From Gordius sp. MW1 (lineage: Eukaryota > Nematomorpha > Gordioida > Gordea > Gordiidae), in NCBI GenBank assembly GCA_964036665.1, contig OZ038531.1:20686324-20750323 (forward strand): a stretch of 64,000 bases of DNA. The letters are read 5' to 3'. The notes under the pieces are model-generated. The model was not told the DNA's origin, ran no database searches, and saw only the letters and a program-made list of their open reading frames with translations. Made by a program: the position numbers and the translations under genes. This document shows, one piece after another, positions 11,053 through 22,115 of this stretch; position 1 is the first letter of the stretch; each line of letters begins with the position of its first letter.

Positions 11053-12331
11053 CAGTCGAAACTTCTTATCGCAAATCGGATTATCGCGAAATCTTTTAAA
11101 CGCGAAGTTAACGCCATTTTGTTTTTTTCAAACGATAATATTAACAAAAACATCGTTTATTGACAAATCGCTTAGTAGTACAATATCGGATATTCACAAA
11201 CATTTTCGAGTCCTTAAATCAACCATACAATTATATAAAATATCGTTTTATTGCGAAGCGTAAGAAACGAATATTTAATATAATGTACATATACTTTTAA
11301 AAATATATATTAACTGAAACACATTTATTAGTATGATATAATAGCTTTTATAACTATTCATAATTTTTTAAATCAACTATAATTGAAGAAGAAGATGAAG
11401 AACCAAATCTTATATCTTTTCAAGATGATGAAATAAGCTGCCATGGTGACATAAATGATGATGATATTTGTACAGAAATATCTGAACTATTTTCCAGAGA
11501 ACGGCCAGAAAATGATATCGAGGAGGGAGAAATTAAAATGGTTGAAAATATTCCAACAAAAGAAGAAGCACAAAAGGCATTTTTTACATGGTTAAAATAT
11601 GCTCATAATGTAGTTGTAAATCAAGATAAAATGAGAGAATATGAAGATTATATAGAAGCTAATATGTTTCAACCTAATTTTGTTCAAACTACAAAAGATG
11701 AATATTTATTATAACATATTTTATATGATAGATTTGTGTTTAAGAGAAATAAAAAAATTTCAATAGATGTTTATTTATAACATCAATTATATCCTCTAGA
11801 TAAAGCAAAACAAATTATATATAAAATACAGTATTATATATAATATAGTATGAATTGTAATTGAGCACAACATATAAATAATTAATTTAATCATCCTTCA
11901 CTCCTTTATTTTTGCATTCATAAGTTGTATCAAGATCTATTTTTTTTAAGTCAAATCAATAACTAAATTAAAGGATATAGAAATAAAAAGAATTATAGAT
12001 TACCGGTCTTCAAATGTGATTAGATTTATCACTTAAAATAAACATATGGTAAAAAATGGATAGTGAAACAGATTTACGTCTTAGACACAACATTTTTGGA
12101 AGTTAAACTATAATATATAAAAATATTTAATTATACAAAAATCATAATTTAAATGTATTTTTAACTTATATAATAAATTGTAAAATGATATTGTTTTAAT
12201 TTTAAAAATTGTTTTGGGCGGTTTTGGACTATATGTCTTTATATATTTAACATTTTCCGCGAAATGTCGGTTAATGGCGAATTTTTTTTGAAATTCTGGC
12301 CCAAGGCTTTGCAATTAAACGGTTTTGACTG
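11053..12331 (+). mobile_element. pogo/Tigger-like DNA transposon remnant
   Basis: Ends CAGTCGAAAC and GGTTTTGACTG are imperfect inverted repeats flanked by TA on each side (11051-11052 and 12332-12333). The left end continues TTCTTATCGCAAATCGGATT, the right TTCCGCGAAATG, typical of pogo-type termini. An open frame at about 11389-11714 resembles the acidic C-terminal tail of CENP-B/jerky-type transposases (DEEPNLISFQDDEI, KEEAQKAFFTWLKYA). The catalytic DDE core is absent. It sits exactly at the junction of the duplicated exon block. Confidence 0.7.
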
Positions 12332-12334
12332 TAT

Positions 12335-12870
12335 TTTATAACAGTGAAAATGACTAAATATCTTAGAAATAACGGAAAACTTGGCAAAATGACTTTTTTT
12401 ATTACTGTGGAAATGACGAGGCCTTTATTTTAGTGTTTACCTTATAAACTTTGATGTTTTTTCAGTGAAAACTTGTAAATCAGTTTTTTTGCTTTTATTA
12501 ACATTCATTAAAAACAAAGTTTTATGTTCAAAAATTATTATCTGACTAAATTGTTGATTGTAACTATTTATACAATTTATTTTTTGGTTTTTAATTATAA
12601 ATGGTCATATTTCGTCCTTTTAATAGTAGCTGCAAAAGTCATGGAATTGCCACCGAGTAAAAATACTACAGGACTTGACGAAGTGAAAGATTGTGATGGT
12701 CAAGAAGATGTAAAGGAAATTGTTTACGAATTCGCGCATCTCAGAGAAATACGTAAGTTTTTGTGTTTTTAAAAACGTAATGGAATTTTTAAATATGTCT
12801 CCATAAATTAAAAATAATATTTTAAAAACATTTACTGAGTCAATTTCTCGTGTTTCGTAAACTATATTCT
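12335..12870 (+). repeat. Right copy of the exon-bearing duplication
   Basis: Counterpart of 10512-11050. It is continuous with the downstream exon at 12991, so it is probably the original copy. Confidence 0.7.
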
Positions 12871-13118
12871 GGTTAAAAATTATCTCAAGAGCCTCTTTTG
12901 TACTGGCATAACTTTTAAAATGTTTAAATATTTTTAATTATAATTTATAAATGTCATATATCTGATGGTTTTTCAAACCTTTTTTTATAGAAAATATCGG
13001 AACAAATTCCTCACTTGCTACTAAGGACTCTGCTAAAGTCTCTGCAATACTTATGGATACATCGAATAAATTCCAGAAACTTGCTAAAAAAGCAAAGCCC
13101 CAACAGTTTATGCAATAA
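12641..13118 (+). CDS. Small two-exon gene, 79-aa protein of unknown function
   Basis: Exon 1 is 12641-12752 and exon 2 is 12991-13118. Donor ATAC|GTAAGT and acceptor TTTATAG|AAAATATC join in phase 1 to give LREIQNIGTNSSL. The first half is acidic (GLDEVKDCDGQEDVKEIVYEF). The second is a lysine-rich helix, KFQKLAKKAKPQQF, ending in TAA. There is no signal peptide, membrane segment or known domain that I recognise. The acidic-then-basic small-protein pattern would fit a complex subunit, but that is a guess. Its first exon has a duplicate at 10817-10925. Confidence 0.6.
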
Positions 13119-15379
13119 CTATTTTTAAAGCTGATGTCGAAGATTTCAAATTTCCTCAATGGGTCGTTTGGCTTTAGTTTATGTTCTTAAACCCATACAG
13201 AATTCGCATATCCCAAACATATATAAACATATATTAAAAAACATGTATTTGTTGTAAAATTAAATTTATAGTTTATTGACAATGTAATAAAACATCTATT
13301 TTGGACGTGGTCAAGACACTGAATTTAACAACTGCTTTTAATAAAACCTCTCCTCTAATACAAAAACACATTGTTTATTTTCAAATCTACTACTATATAA
13401 AAGTAATCGAACATTACTTTATATGCTCATGAAATCTTATGGGAACTATTATAAATCATAAGGGGAAAGCGAAAGTTTTAATTCATATTTTTCCTAAGAT
13501 ATTTATGATAAAGAAAACTATGTCTACATATAAAGATTATTAACTATATAATTACCTAAATGCCTATAATGAGTTTATGTTATATCAATAAACAATTATA
13601 AACTAAAGAAGCTGGACAATAAAGACAGAGAGGGATATGAACATTTTTCCTAGAGATTATAAACCTATAACTAACTAACATAGCCATTGAAAAAAGTTGT
13701 AAAGCTTGTTGACAAGTCGATCTTCGTTTTTCCTTTAATATTGACTATGATCAACTCCTATTAGGCAAGTTGTAAAGTATTTTTTAGCATTTTAATGCTT
13801 TATGGTTAATGTATCATCACGAGTGAGAAAATGCTTGAAACATTCATAAATGTTTTTAGTAAAATAAAAACTCTACTTGAAGGCTCGATTCTTAGTTTAA
13901 AGCATAGTGTGATTAAATAATTAATTTTTTGGAGTTAAGCACATTTTAATGGTTTTTAAATAGTTTATTTATAATTTTGTTATTATTGCGCGAAATCATC
14001 CTATAGAAAACTTTACCAAATATCGTTAATTCAGGATTATTTTTAGATCTCTATTGGGTCTTCGGAACGGGTCTTTAATTTTTTTAGTTTAAAATTTTGG
14101 GCCCCGGCTGGGCCTTAAATAAATTTTGCAAGTCTCTAGATTAGGCCTACCTAATATTGAGTTATCGGTATTACCAACAATATGCAATTCATAAACAATA
14201 TATTTCTAAAATAAATAAATAATCTTCTTATGTGCAATTTATGATATATCCTTTTTATGTAAGATTGTATTCGATATAATGACTATTATATTTTTCATCA
14301 GCATATTAATTTATTGACAAAGTGTGCATATAGGAAAGAGGAACCGTTTAAGCATTATATCTTTCTTTTACTTAAAACGGTTTAATATTGCTATTTATTG
14401 CTATAATTACACTTTGAACCATGGTTTCAATCCCTTTATATGATTTACTTATAAAGCCATCTTGTTTTTATTTGTCTTAGTCTTTTTTATTGTATAAAAA
14501 TTAATTTATTAAAAAATTAATTGACATGAAAATTTTTTAAATTGTTACGAGGTATTGGATTATAAAAATCCCATCTTATCAGAATTAAGAGCTAATGATT
14601 TACCTTTGAGATAGAAGTAAATGCTGCATGAAACTATGAATATCGTACATTAATTTATGCTAAATTAGTCGTAATTTCTAAATTATATATTTTTTAAATA
14701 TATATTTATTACTTTTTGAATTAATATTTTATTATAGAGCAAAATAGTAATAAAAAATAACATATACTGATTCTAAAATAATAAATGACTTGGTGATGCG
14801 CCATCTAGCGGATTATTCCTAACAACGGAATGTATTTTTGCATCTGCTTTTATATACAAAAATGACTTAATTTATATATAATATCATAATGCAATTAAAA
14901 ACATTTCATCTTAATTGGTTTTTGCGTGTTCATATATTTTATTTGCACATCTAAAGAAATAAGTAAATTAACATTTGCAAAATAGAGAAGATATTTATGA
15001 CATAAACATTTCGCAAACGTGAGTAACTTTCATACAATTCCGGAGCATGTATAAAATTGAAGTACATATTTTTTTAATAGGCATTTTTTATTAAATGAAA
15101 CTATAAAAATTATAAAAATCATATGCGAGGTAAACATTCGAAATCTGCGATAGCGTTGAAATGAAAAATAAAAATAATGATTCCGATTTTCTGTTTAATG
15201 AAAAAAGTTTACCTATTGTCAAGGGTATTGGCAGATATACGGCGTCCCATTCTTTCAGAAGGGCTTGGGTTTTAGGACCTATTGTTGTAAGGGTAGTGGT
15301 CACTATAGGGGAGAAAAGCAGTGAGGAATTAAGTTCTGCGTATTTAACGACTTTAATTTTTCAGAATGGCCGGTAGATT
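13119..15379. other. AT-rich gene desert
   Basis: Nothing coding is recognised. It contains short A/T tracts and one CTCF-like motif at 14798-14811 (listed separately). Overlapping 60-70-codon ORFs on both strands at 15091-15376 have no recognisable motif. Confidence 0.45.
14798..14811 (-). promoter_or_regulatory. CTCF-like insulator motif
   Basis: GCGCCATCTAGCGG resembles the reverse complement of the insect CTCF core (AGATGGCGC). A very similar string, GCGCCATCTAGAGG, lies at 53833-53846. Motif match only. Confidence 0.3.
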
Positions 15380-15382
15380 TAG

Positions 15383-15560
15383 TGGTCACGCCCCTCGGTA
15401 ATTTAGACCCCGAGGGCAACAAATTTCTTAAACAAATACCAAAATATATTACCTCCATTACACACGATCTCAAAGAATTTTTTACATAATGCAGAATTCA
15501 TCATGCAAATTGAAAAATCCAAGACAATTTCAATTCATGTCTCTATGCCAGCTCATTAAT
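15383..15560 (+). pseudogene. R2-type LINE 3'-terminal fragment
   Basis: The translation has VVTPLGNLDPEGNKFLKQ and the following YITSITHDLKEFF. It parallels ATTLGNLGPEGSQFLKQ and SITSITHDPKEYFF of the 40-kb LINE, and ends near the corresponding stop. Frameshift after THDLKEFF. Only the last 60 or so codons survive. Confidence 0.75.
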
Positions 15561-15779
15561 CTATAATATTTTAGCATGTATCATAAACAATATTTGGAAA
15601 TATACGTTTATTAGTGTTTAGGAAAACCACATTGGCTGAATAAATTGTGCAAGTGAAAATGAAAATTTTATTTCAAACTTATCCTAGTTGTAAATTACGA
15701 TTAATAACAATTTAATGCATTATGTATTTAATGGTAAAATAATTTTCAAAAAATCTATAAATTTTTAATAATTATCTAT

Positions 15780-15900
15780 TTGAAAAATCGGGTTGGGCCG
15801 AAAATAAAAAAGTCGTTCGGGCTCGGGCCGGGCTCGGGCAAAACAAAAACTGAGAGGACGGGCTCGGGCAGAAAAAAATTTATTTTGCAGGGCTCTATGT
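15780..15900. repeat. GC-rich remnant with GGGCTCGGGC repeats
   Basis: Repeats of CGGGCTCGGGC and an end CAGGGCTCT stand out from the AT-rich background. Similar GGGC/GCCC-rich patches occur at 46070-46220, 54935-55080, 56510-56680 and 61590-61760. CAGGGCTCT could be a hAT-type terminus; no partner end or target duplication is seen here. Confidence 0.4.
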
Positions 15901-16002
15901 GCTGTTATTTCAGTAACACCACATTGATGAATCAAATAAGGTATAAGGGGGAGGGGGTACTTTATAACATTAACAACAACTAGCTAACACCCTGCCCCCC
16001 CC

Positions 16003-16166
16003 CATGGGAGTAGCCAGGGGGGGCAGGGAGGGGCGGCCGCCCCCTCTAAATCCAAAAATTTGTGGAAGTTTATTAAATTAATGGCTGAAATTTGAAAAAA
16101 TAATTATTTTGCCCCTTCCTAAATCATTATTCCCCCCCTCTATTTCAAATGCTGGCTACGCCCATG
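16003..16166. mobile_element. GGGCGTA-family MITE
   Basis: CATGGGAGTAGCCAGG at the left and GCTGGCTACGCCCATG at the right are inverted complements around a G/C-rich core. It lies within a C-run, so the flanking CCCCCCCC on both sides is compatible with, but does not prove, an 8-bp target duplication. Confidence 0.7.
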
Positions 16167-16294
16167 CCCCCCCCCCCCCCCCCCAATCATATATGAAATG
16201 GTACATTTGATCAAAGTCTCGATGAAAAAATAATATACTAGTGGTCGGTTTGCAATCCACCAACATTATTCAAAAAAAGGAGACTATCAATGTG

Positions 16295-16400
16295 CATGGG
16301 CGTAGCGGGCATTTAGGGAGGGACAGTTGCTTTAAATTTTAGCCTAATTTTAATAAATTTCAACAAAATAGACTAAATTTATTTGATAAGTGGACGGCCC
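16295..16400. mobile_element. Partial GGGCGTA-family MITE
   Basis: Starts CATGGGCGTAGCGGGC and carries TTTTAATAAATTTCAACAAAA as in the copy at 1-125. No right end is recognised. Confidence 0.45.
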
Positions 16401-17219
16401 TTTAGAGGCCTGGTAAAAATTACCTACACCATTTTTTGCACAAAGTGTGGCAAGGTTTTGGGAGTATTTTTCAACTAGCCTAGCCAACTCGATAAAACAT
16501 CATTGGTTAGGGTATCGCCACTGCGCAAAGCTAATGCTCATCTATTAGCCTTTGTTTAAATTGCTGGTACTATTAACATTTTTCCATATATTAATAATTA
16601 AGAATATATTGGTTTTGTAAAAATTCATATGGAATTATAATTCTTATATAAATAAATAAGGTAAGAGTTCAAAAATGATTTTATCAATTGGTTATTTAGT
16701 AACTAATTTTGTTCAAATGTGAAGAAATTTATTTGAGCTAAATGGTTTCATTAGTTATAGTTAAGATAAATTATATTTTAATACTAGTGGTTGGTATGTA
16801 AAATAAGAAACTCGGGCCTTCGGCCCTCGTGGGAAGGGGGAGAAGGGAAGGGAAGAGGGGGAGGGAAGGGGGGACGACTCATCTGTACTTCGTATAAATG
16901 TATCATATTTGCTATGCAATTTATGGGCGAGAAAGGTGGGAAGGGGCGAGAATGCCTATAGGGGGGTATTAAATGCCTAATGATTAATTAATTATTTATA
17001 CAAATTTTTTATTTATAGGCAAAATGTAATATAGGCAAAATGTAATATAGGCAAGGGTTAGGGTTAGATTTAGTGTTTGCATCTAGTTGCGTATTACATT
17101 AGTTTTTATGGCCTTTAGTGATTATGGGTCTAACAAACATTATATTATAAAACATCACAATGTTAAGAATTTGCAGAATTGTTGGGAGAAATTTTTTGTT
17201 GAATTTGAACAATTTTTAA

Positions 17220-17890
17220 TTAAAGAAATCAAAAATTTGGCCAATGGTCATTTTTTCTCTATTGGTCAGTACCAACAGATACTCTATAAGTGAATGATAG
17301 CCAAAAAAACGGAAAAAAAAATTTTGATGCTCACTTTGGTCAATGGTCATTTTTTTCCATTGGTCAGCAGCCAGCACACGGTAAAAGTGGATAAAAAAAT
17401 TTTTTGAATCACATTTTAGCCAATGGTCATTTTTTTTCCATTGGTCAGCAGCCAGGACACGGTAAAAGTGGATATAAATTCATAATAGTCAAAAAAAAAC
17501 GAAAAAAAAGTTTTCAAATCACATTTTGGCCAATGGTGATTTTATTCCATTGGTCAGCAGCCAGCGGATGGCCAAAAAGTCATAATAGCAATGGTAGGAA
17601 CAGGAACAATCATAATAGTCAAAAAAAAACGAAAAAAATAATTTCGATTCACAATTTGGCCAATGGTCATTTTTTCCATCGGTCAGGAGCAAGCGGACGG
17701 CCAAAAAGTCATAATAGCAATGGTAGTAACAGGAACAATCATAATAGTCAAAAAAAAACGAAAAAATAAACTCGGATTTACATTTTGGCCAATGGTCATT
17801 TTTTTCATTGGTCAGCAGCCAGCGGACGGCCAAAAAGTCTTATTATCAATGATAGTAACAAGAACAATCATAAGAGTCAAAAAAACTCCG
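17220..17890 (+). repeat. Tandem array of ~130-bp hairpin units (first array)
   Basis: About five units. Each contains TTGGCCAATGGTCATTTTTT then CCATTGGTCAGCAGCCAGC, then GGACGGCCAAAAAGTCATAA and AGGAACAATCATAATAGTC. CCAATGG and CCATTGG form a 7-bp stem in every unit. The 100-codon ORFs that run through this array on both strands are repeat artefacts, since they follow the unit phase. Confidence 0.85.
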
Positions 17891-18039
17891 GGATTCTAAC
17901 CCAAAAACTAGTTAAATTGCATAGCAATTAAAAGTAAACAACTTTTATTTATGTTTATTATATAATAAAATGAAACAATAATAGAACAAGCGGACGGCCA
18001 AAAAGTCATATTATCAATGGTAGTAACAGGAAAAGTATA

Positions 18040-18440
18040 TTAATTTAATTTAAAAAATAAAAAAAAAATTTGCCCTCTCCGGGAATCGAACCAGCAATTC
18101 AGAACGTTCGCCGGGGTTCGAACCCACATTAATAGACGCATAGGCTTTTGTAGGGGCACAGGGACCCATATCAGTAGAGGCATAAGCCCTTGTAGTGGAG
18201 GGCATAGGGTAATTATAGCAATTAATATCAATGTTACCCAATTCAAAAACGAATAGATATACTTATGCATTAATTTAACGTAGCAATTAAAACCCGACCC
18301 CGCCCGAAAGCGAGGGAGATAGAGATGAGGGGTGGGCACCTCTTATGCATTAATTTAAAAAATAACACAGCGAGGGAGATAGAGATGAGGGGTGGGGCAC
18401 CTCTTTCTCATGCATCAATTTAAAAAATCGATAACCTAAT
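18040..18440 (-). repeat. tRNA-like B-box and G-rich segments between the arrays
   Basis: Reverse-strand reading of CTCCGGGAATCGAACC and CCGGGGTTCGAACCC gives GGTTCGATTCCCGG-type B boxes of tRNA genes. The same block (TCCGGGATTCGAACCCACAT, TAATAGAGGCATAGGC) recurs at 49100-49210. The motif GAGGGAGATAGAGATGAGGG is repeated at 18315, 18372 and 20185. No full tRNA cloverleaf is present. Confidence 0.45.
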
Positions 18441-19194
18441 ATACCCAATGCAAATAGATAGGGAGGGTAACGGACAACGGACGGACAACGGACAACCAAA
18501 AACGAGCCCATAAATTGCATAGCAATTAATATAGAAAATTTTCAACAATACACTGGTGATAAACAGAAATTAAGATAATCACTTACAGGGTGGTAGGAGT
18601 TTCATAATCTTCAAAATTGCTTAAATAACGTTGAATTGATAGATATTTAAAAAAAATATAGCCGGTTAACGTGTATTTATACACCGTTTCAAAAACTAAT
18701 ATTTGTGGTCCAATATATTAAAAATATGATTATTAAATCCTTAATTTCGTATTTTTGCAATGTAACATATGCAAAATGTAATATAGGCAAGGGTTAGGGT
18801 TAGATTTAGTGTTTGCATCTAGTTGCGTAATACATGTTATATTATGCCAAAAACCTATTAGAACCTTTAAAAATATAGCCGGTTAATGTGTATTTATACG
18901 CCGTTTCATAGTTCCCAAAATGAGCAAAATGTAATATAGGCTTAAAAAAATCAAAAATATATTATAGATAATTTAACAAATATCAACAAGAACAAAATAT
19001 TTTTATTTAAACAATTAATAGGTACTTGTAGGGGAGGGCATAGGGTAATTATCAATGGTAACCTAGTCAAAAACGAAAAATTTAAAATTTTCGATTTATT
19101 TAACCAATGATCATTTTTTCATTGATCAGTAGCCAGCGGAAGGTCAAAAAAATGTTATGCTATATATAAGTGATATAATATTCAAAAATATTTT

Positions 19195-19235
19195 GAGGTC
19201 TAATAGCTCAGTGGATTGAACGTCTGACTAGCTTC
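19195..19235 (+). repeat. tRNA 5'-half-like sequence
   Basis: GGTCTAATAGCTCAGTGGAT continues TTGAACGTCTGACTAGC, which matches a tRNA 5' half: box A (TAGCTCAGTGG), D-loop and the start of an anticodon arm. No T-arm follows, so it is not a functional tRNA. Opposite-strand B-box-like pieces nearby suggest the repeat captured a tRNA. Confidence 0.45.
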
Positions 19236-19249
19236 AATGGTTATACAAT

Positions 19250-20100
19250 ATATAAAATTTGGCCAATGCTCATTTTTTTTCCATTGGTCAGTATCAACAG
19301 ATACTCTATAAGTCAATGATAGCCAAAATTACGGAAAAAAAAATTTTGATGCTCATTTTGGCCAATGGTCATTTTTTTCCATTGGTCAGCAGCCAGCACA
19401 CGGTAAAAGTGGATATAAATTCATAAGAGTAAAAAAAACGAAAAAAAAATTTTCGAATCACATTTTGGCCAATGGTCATTTTTTTCCATTGGTCAGCAGC
19501 CAGCGGACGGCTAAAAAGTCATAATAGCAATGGTAGGAACAGGAACAATCATAATAGTCAAAAAAAACGAAAAAAAAATTTTCGAATAACATTTTGGCCA
19601 ATGGTCATTTTATTCCATTGGTCAGCAGCCAGCGGACGGCCCATAATAGCAATGGTAGGAACAGGAACAATCATAATAGTCAAAAAAAAACGAAAAAAAT
19701 AATTTCGATTCACATTTTGGCCAATGGTCATTTTTCCATCGGTCAGGAGCCAGCGGACGGCCAAAAAGTCATAATAGCAATGTTAGTAACAGGGACAATC
19801 ATAAGAGTCAAAAAAACTCCGGGATTCTAAACCAAAAACTAGTTAAATTGCATAGCAATTAAAAGTAAACAACTTTTATTTATGTTTATTATATAACATT
19901 GGTCAGCAGCCAGCGGACTGCCAAAAAGTCATAATAGCAATGGTAGAAACAGGAACAATCATAATAGTCAAAAAAAAACGAAAAAAGAACCTTGGATTCA
20001 CATTTTGGCCCATGGTCATTTTTTTCATTGACCAGCACCCAACGGACGGCCAAAAAGTCTTATTATCAATGGTAGTAACAAAAACAATCATAAGGGTCAA
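19250..20100 (+). repeat. Tandem array of ~130-bp hairpin units (second array)
   Basis: Six or so units of the same family as 17220-17890, including CCAATGG/CCATTGG stems and GGAACAATCATAATAGTC. Order and variants match the first array, so the two arrays share a recent ancestor. Degraded units also occur at 47020-47165. Confidence 0.85.
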
Positions 20101-20495
20101 AAAAACATAAATTGCATAGCAATTAAAACCCGGGATTCGAACCCAAAAACTAGTTAAATTAATAATAGCAAATATTAACACAGCGAGGGAGATAGAGATG
20201 AGGGGTGGGGCACCTTTTATGCATTAATTTAAAAAATCTAAGCGTGTGTAGATTAATTGGGTGCGACGCGTTCGGTGCGGACTCGGTGCGTTACGTTACT
20301 TCGGAGGTGCGTTACGTTACTTCGGAAAATGGAAAGCGAGCCCATAAATTGCATATCAATTAATAACATAACATGAGTGAGCTGAATACGCATAAAAGTT
20401 CACTCTTCTTAGGTTTTCCTTTTCATTGAAATCGCCCTGATGGAATATGGATTAACTTAAGGGAAGGGGGAGTTTAATTTTTTTATTCTCAAAAA

Positions 20496-20655
20496 CATGG
20501 GCGTAGGGCATAACCAGGTTTTGAATTAAGGGGGGGGGGCGAAACGGTTAAAACAAAAGTTCAATTAGGGGGGGGGCAAAATAAAAAAAAATATTAATTT
20601 GTAAGGGTTTTTTTTACATTAGAAATTTTTTTTTTCATCATTCAGAGAAGGGCGA
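20496..20655. mobile_element. Partial GGGCGTA-family MITE
   Basis: CATGGGCGTAGGGCATAACC, then TTTTGAATTA and G-runs match the left half of the 9911-10057 copy. The right inverted end is missing. Confidence 0.5.
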
Positions 20656-20845
20656 GTTATTGATAAAATAATAGAAGCAATACAAAGTATTTAAATTAAA
20701 GTCATACACTTAATTAAATTTATATTGAAATAAGTCGTAGTTAGATGGTAAGATAAGGCAAAAAAAATTATATTCAGATGTATTTTAATATTTAATAAAA
20801 ATAAAATAAACAATTAAAAAAATTATTCCCAGTGTTAGCACCGGT

Positions 20846-21115
20846 GCTATAGCTCTAGCGCATTTAGTGCTAATCGGCTATAACTTTAGGGCCTCAAACC
20901 TCCCATCTCCTATATAGCACCTCAAACCTCCCATCTCCCATAGCTCATAGCACCTCAAACCTCTCTCCCATAGCTCTAGCGCCTCAAACCTCCCATCTCC
21001 CATAACTCTAGCGCCTCAAACCTCCCATCTCCTATAGCTTATAGAACCTCAAACCTCCCATCTCCTATAGCTTATAGCACTTAAAGACTATGTGCTATAG
21101 CTTTAGCTCCTTAAA
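20846..21115 (+). repeat. Minisatellite, unit about 30-37 bp
   Basis: Repeats of CCTCAAACCTCCCATCTCC followed by (T/C)ATAGCTCTAGCG or TATAGCTTATAGCA. At least six units of variable length are seen. Confidence 0.8.
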
Positions 21116-21185
21116 AACGCTCTTTCCCCATCACTACTTAACACTTTCCCAGTTATAACGGTGTCATCGTGAAACCTACGCGGAG

Positions 21186-21766
21186 ATGCAGAAATATAAA
21201 AAACGGCTAACATCGACGCTTTTATAACACAATTTGAGCTATTCCTAAGGAGCAATAAGACGGAGACAGATGAGGAAAAAGCAGCTCTATTATTAACCAG
21301 CCTTGATGGGGAGGCATTCCAATTAATACTAGAGTATTATAGACCTCAAGATTTGACAGGAATTACATATGAAGAAGCTAAAAATCGGTTAAAATTATTC
21401 CAGAGGATTTCATGCGCGAGGGCAAAGAGGTATGAATTCTCAAAAGTTCGACAAGGCTTGGGAGAGACGATAGACGCGTACGCTAATAGACCCAAGGCCG
21501 GAGCTATCAGGTCCAACTTCAGAAACGAAGAAATGCAGAACAGAATCGTCGACCAATTCATTATAGGATTGCGCGATAGAAGCTTACAGGCGAGACTGTT
21601 GGCAGAAAATGACATCAAATGGGACCGCCTACGAGAGCTGGCGTTAACGGCCGAGACGATAAATGTGGGGGGGGGGCTAAGCACTTTGCAAGACGGGTCG
21701 AAAGAGGCGTGGAGCTTAGTGGCGAGACGAGAATCGTGGCCTATGCCGGCCGAATTCCCAGGTTAA
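21186..21766 (+). pseudogene. gypsy gag fragment
   Basis: The frame from about 21245 has the retrotransposon gag pattern, including EEAKNRLKLFQRI, RQGLGETIDAYANR and MQNRIVDQFIIGLRDRSLQA. Frame is lost after a G-run at 21668. A zinc knuckle is not visible. Confidence 0.75.
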
Positions 21767-21779
21767 ACCATGTTTTAGA

Positions 21780-22000
21780 TGTGTTAACAGTAGATATATA
21801 TATTAATAATGAGTTGTTCCTATGGATCTTCATACCGGCGCCACTGTACCGATAATACCGGCGCGAAGATAGGCGAAGGAGATCCCACGCAACAAAGAGA
21901 CCGTCTAGACGGTGTACGCGTACGGCCACGAGGAAAAGATCGTAGCCAAGGTGCAAGCCGATGTCCGAATGGGGGACACGAGAAAACAGATGTCGTTATT
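21780..22000 (+). pseudogene. gypsy protease remnant
   Basis: In one frame the sequence reads HTGATVPIIPARR, the flap of an aspartic protease in which the catalytic Asp of D-T-G has become His (codon CAT). Flanking VLTVDIYINNELFLW in another frame marks a frameshift. Non-functional. Confidence 0.55.
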
Positions 22001-22115
22001 GGTAGCAGACGTAGCTGGGCCGCCGTTGTGTGGGATCGATTGGATTTAAGAATTCGAGCCCGAAATTTGGCGACGATTTCATTGGAACTACAGAGCTGCG
22101 GGGGAACGGTTCACG

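Larger units (their letters stand above)
16908..20370. mobile_element. Helentron-like repeat block carrying tandem arrays
   Basis: The left end TTTGCTATGCAATTTATGGGCG is the inverted complement of the right end GCCCATAAATTGCATA(T)CAATTAATA at about 20370. An internal right end occurs at 18507-18534 after a CGGACAACGGACGGACAACG microsatellite. A second half, starting near 18770, repeats the contents of the first, for example GGCAAGGGTTAGGGTTAGAT and GTTTGCATCTAGTTGCGTA. So this is probably two nested or tandem copies. Subterminal inverted repeats, a GGAC microsatellite and a small terminal hairpin fit non-autonomous Helentrons (DINE/HINE type). There is no Rep/helicase gene in the block. Confidence 0.5.

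Noticed and set aside
17404..17833. ORFs of 104-121 codons on both strands in the hairpin arrays
   Set aside because: They exist because the repeat unit lacks stops in certain phases; the encoded peptide is the repeat itself in several frames.
20846..21115. CRISPR-like array because of regular ~35-bp repetition
   Set aside because: Repeats are contiguous and variable in length with no unique spacers, in a eukaryotic context; it is a minisatellite.
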